Source: CAYJAZ01 sp964370095
GTDB taxonomy: Bacteria; Desulfobacterota; Desulfovibrionia; Desulfovibrionales; Desulfovibrionaceae
Assembly (NCBI GenBank): GCA_964370095.1
Contig: CAYJHJ010000008.1
Span: 1-44,729 of the forward strand
Direction of reading: 5' to 3'
Length of the DNA: 44,729 bases
Shown one piece after another: positions 43,313 through 44,729 of this stretch. The position numbers and the translations under genes are program-made. The stretch's first letter is position 1. The number at the start of each line of letters is the position of its first letter. The notes under the pieces are model-generated. The model made no database searches. It was not told the origin of the DNA and saw only the letters and a list, made by a program, of their open reading frames with translations.

Positions 43313-43738
43313 ATGTTAAAAGCAGAAAATATATTACTCGGTCAAAAAGCAGCACCAAAAGAAGAGATTATCAGGCTTTGCGGCAGCCTTCTCAATAAAT
43401 CAGGCTATGTTGAGGAGCCTTATATTGAAAGTATGATTGCACGTGATGCCGGCTTTTCTGTTGCTATTGGAAATTTGATTTCTATTCCGCACGCTGAAAA
43501 AGAAGCAGCTTGCTATATTAAAAAAACCGGTATGTGCGTTCTTACTTATCCTGACGGTTTGGATTGGGACGGCACTCCTGTAAAATTAGTGATTGGTATT
43601 GCGGCTTTAGGTGATGAACATCTTGAAATTCTTTCAAATATAGTAGAAACATTGGAAGAAGAAAGTGATGTTGAAGCTTTAGTTGCTGCAAACAGCGTTG
43701 AAAAAATTATAGAAACCTTTACAGGGCAAAAAGCATAA
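43313..43738 (+). CDS. mtlF: PTS mannitol/fructose-type IIA
   Basis: The 141-residue IIA protein accepts phosphate from HPr and hands it to the IIB domain of the neighbouring IICB. The phosphorylated residue is His60 in SIPHAEKE. Length and order match stand-alone MtlF. GGGAGAA precedes the ATG. It is separated from fruK by 3 bases, so the two are coupled. Confidence 0.92.
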   Translation: MLKAENILLGQKAAPKEEIIRLCGSLLNKSGYVEEPYIESMIARDAGFSVAIGNLISIPHAEKEAACYIKKTGMCVLTYPDGLDWDGTPVKLVIGIAALGDEHLEILSNIVETLEEESDVEALVAANSVEKIIETFTGQKA

Positions 43739-43741
43739 TAT

Positions 43742-44695
43742 ATGATTATCACTCTCACACTTAATCCCGCTTTAGATAAAACCGCAAACATTGCCCCACT
43801 TGTGCCGGGCGGACTTAATCGAATTGAATCAAGCACGATTGATGCCGGCGGTAAAGGTATAAATGTTTCAAAGTTGATTAAAACCTTGGGCGGAAAAAGC
43901 ATAGCAACAGGCTTTGTTGGCGGAAGTACAGGAAGTGCACTTCTAGCAATGCTTGATGAACTTTCTTTAGTGCATGATTTTATTAATGTAGAGGGTACAA
44001 CAAGAATAAATCTCAAACTTCTTGATAAAGTCAATGGTATTACAGAAGTGAATGATCCGGGTGTTCAAGTAACAAAAGAAGAAGAAGAAGCACTTTTAGC
44101 TAAACTTTATTCCTTTATAGAAAATACGCCCGAGAACGCAAATGAGAAAACCTTATTTGTGCTTGCAGGCAGTATGCATAAAGACGCAAGTAAAGACTTT
44201 TATAGAGAGTTGACAAAAAACTTGAAGAAAAGAAATGCACAAGTTTTTGTTGATGCAGACGGTGAAGCCTTTAAAGAAGCGTTAAAAGCTGAGCCTGATT
44301 TTGTAAAACCAAATAAAGAAGAGCTGTTACGACATTTTGCTGTTGAAAAAGACGTAACAGAAGATGAGCTTATAAACCTTTGCAGAGAACTTATAAAAAT
44401 GCATAATGTGGGTATGGTAGCACTCTCTTTAGGGCATGAAGGTGCAATCTTTGTAACAAAAGATAGATGTGCAATTGCTCCTGTATTAAAGGTGAAAGTT
44501 TCATCAACAGTTGGTGCGGGCGATAGCATGGTCGGTGCTGTAGCTTATGCATTTGCGAATAATTTAAGCTTTGAAGATACAATAAGATATGCAATGGCTT
44601 GCAGTGCCGGCGCTGTAACAACTGAGGGCACAAAAGCACCTTCTATTGAATATATAAATACTTTACTTAAAGAAGTGAAAATTGAGTATAAATGA
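43742..44695 (+). CDS. fruK: 1-phosphofructokinase-type PfkB kinase
   Basis: The 317-residue PfkB-family kinase has the 1-phosphofructokinase/tagatose-6-phosphate kinase layout: TLNPALDKT at the N-terminus, DAGGKGINVSKLI, KPNKEEL and the catalytic VGAGDSMVG with Asp261. FruK turns fructose-1-phosphate into fructose-1,6-bisphosphate. Directly behind a mannitol-type IIA it is unexpected, because mannitol-1-phosphate is first oxidised to fructose-6-phosphate by MtlD. Either the permease carries fructose, or a dehydrogenase follows, or the kinase has another sugar-phosphate substrate. Confidence 0.87.
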   Translation: MIITLTLNPALDKTANIAPLVPGGLNRIESSTIDAGGKGINVSKLIKTLGGKSIATGFVGGSTGSALLAMLDELSLVHDFINVEGTTRINLKLLDKVNGITEVNDPGVQVTKEEEEALLAKLYSFIENTPENANEKTLFVLAGSMHKDASKDFYRELTKNLKKRNAQVFVDADGEAFKEALKAEPDFVKPNKEELLRHFAVEKDVTEDELINLCRELIKMHNVGMVALSLGHEGAIFVTKDRCAIAPVLKVKVSSTVGAGDSMVGAVAYAFANNLSFEDTIRYAMACSAGAVTTEGTKAPSIEYINTLLKEVKIEYK

Positions 44696-44703
44696 AATAA
44701 TTA

Positions 44704-44729
44704 TTGACAAATAAGAAGGAAATCTTAAT
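44704..44729 (+). other. Start signals of a next gene cut by the window end
   Basis: After fruK the last bases hold TTGACA (44704-44709) and an AAGGA ribosome site (44716-44720), followed by a nine-base spacer that ends at the window edge. A start codon is therefore likely just outside. The next gene could complete the PTS operon (for instance a mannitol-phosphate dehydrogenase), but its identity cannot be seen. Confidence 0.45.

Overview
The window comes from an AT-rich Gram-negative bacterium. The evidence is two autotransporter adhesins, an apolipoprotein N-acyltransferase and an Aas-type lipid recycling enzyme (all outer-membrane biology), with mostly A/T-ending codons. Gene content (cvpA-mazG pair, MoaE-like protein, MoxR plus VWA-metallopeptidase pair, PTS system in a Gram-negative, FeoB) is most reminiscent of a host-associated relative of Desulfovibrio/Lawsonia. 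That placement is inference from gene style, not a database result. I see no insertion sequence, prophage, CRISPR array or replication origin.

Layout. 1-6.7 kb: a DASS-type anion transporter behind a 15-bp inverted repeat; a VanRS/PhoBR-like two-component system; then a helically phased TTTCTTAA operator array, feoB and a frameshifted feoA. 6.7-9.95 kb (minus strand): a MoxR-type AAA ATPase and a metallopeptidase/VWA protein, followed by two or three small unknown proteins. 10.1-14.3 kb: a 1361-residue autotransporter whose passenger is about 18 imperfect repeats. 14.4-23.3 kb (minus strand): MinD/FlhG-like ATPase, a small unknown protein, prfB with a programmed +1 frameshift, lnt, an Aas-like acyl-ACP synthetase whose acyltransferase motifs are lost, and a 905-residue TPR/zinc-knuckle membrane protein. 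23.3-27.5 kb (plus): MoaE-like, ComFB-like, a perfect 133-bp tandem duplication, then cvpA-mazG-degenerate hydrolase-zinc ribbon protein. 27.6 kb: tRNA-Ser(GCU). 28-31.5 kb (minus): P1B metal ATPase with a CsoR-type repressor and a clear operator, then a nitroreductase with an HxlR regulator. 31.6-36.6 kb (plus): a second autotransporter followed tightly by a GT4 glycosyltransferase and a radical SAM enzyme. 36.7-44.7 kb: HPr and Enzyme I, a PHP phosphoesterase (minus strand), glmS, and a mannitol/fructose-type PTS (IICB, IIA) with 1-phosphofructokinase; the operon appears to run past the window end.

How the parts fit. HPr and Enzyme I supply phosphate to the IIA/IICB permease at the right end, whose product meets a FruK-type kinase. 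GlmS makes glucosamine-6-P for envelope sugars. The two-component system probably controls feoB, because its OmpR-type regulator lies directly upstream of an 11-bp phased repeat array that occupies the -35 position of a promoter pointing at feoB. The two autotransporters share an unusual extended signal sequence and similar promoters, so they look like members of one surface-protein family. The second has what look like dedicated modifying enzymes behind it. The autotransporter-GT4-radical SAM cassette is the best candidate here for an undescribed system.
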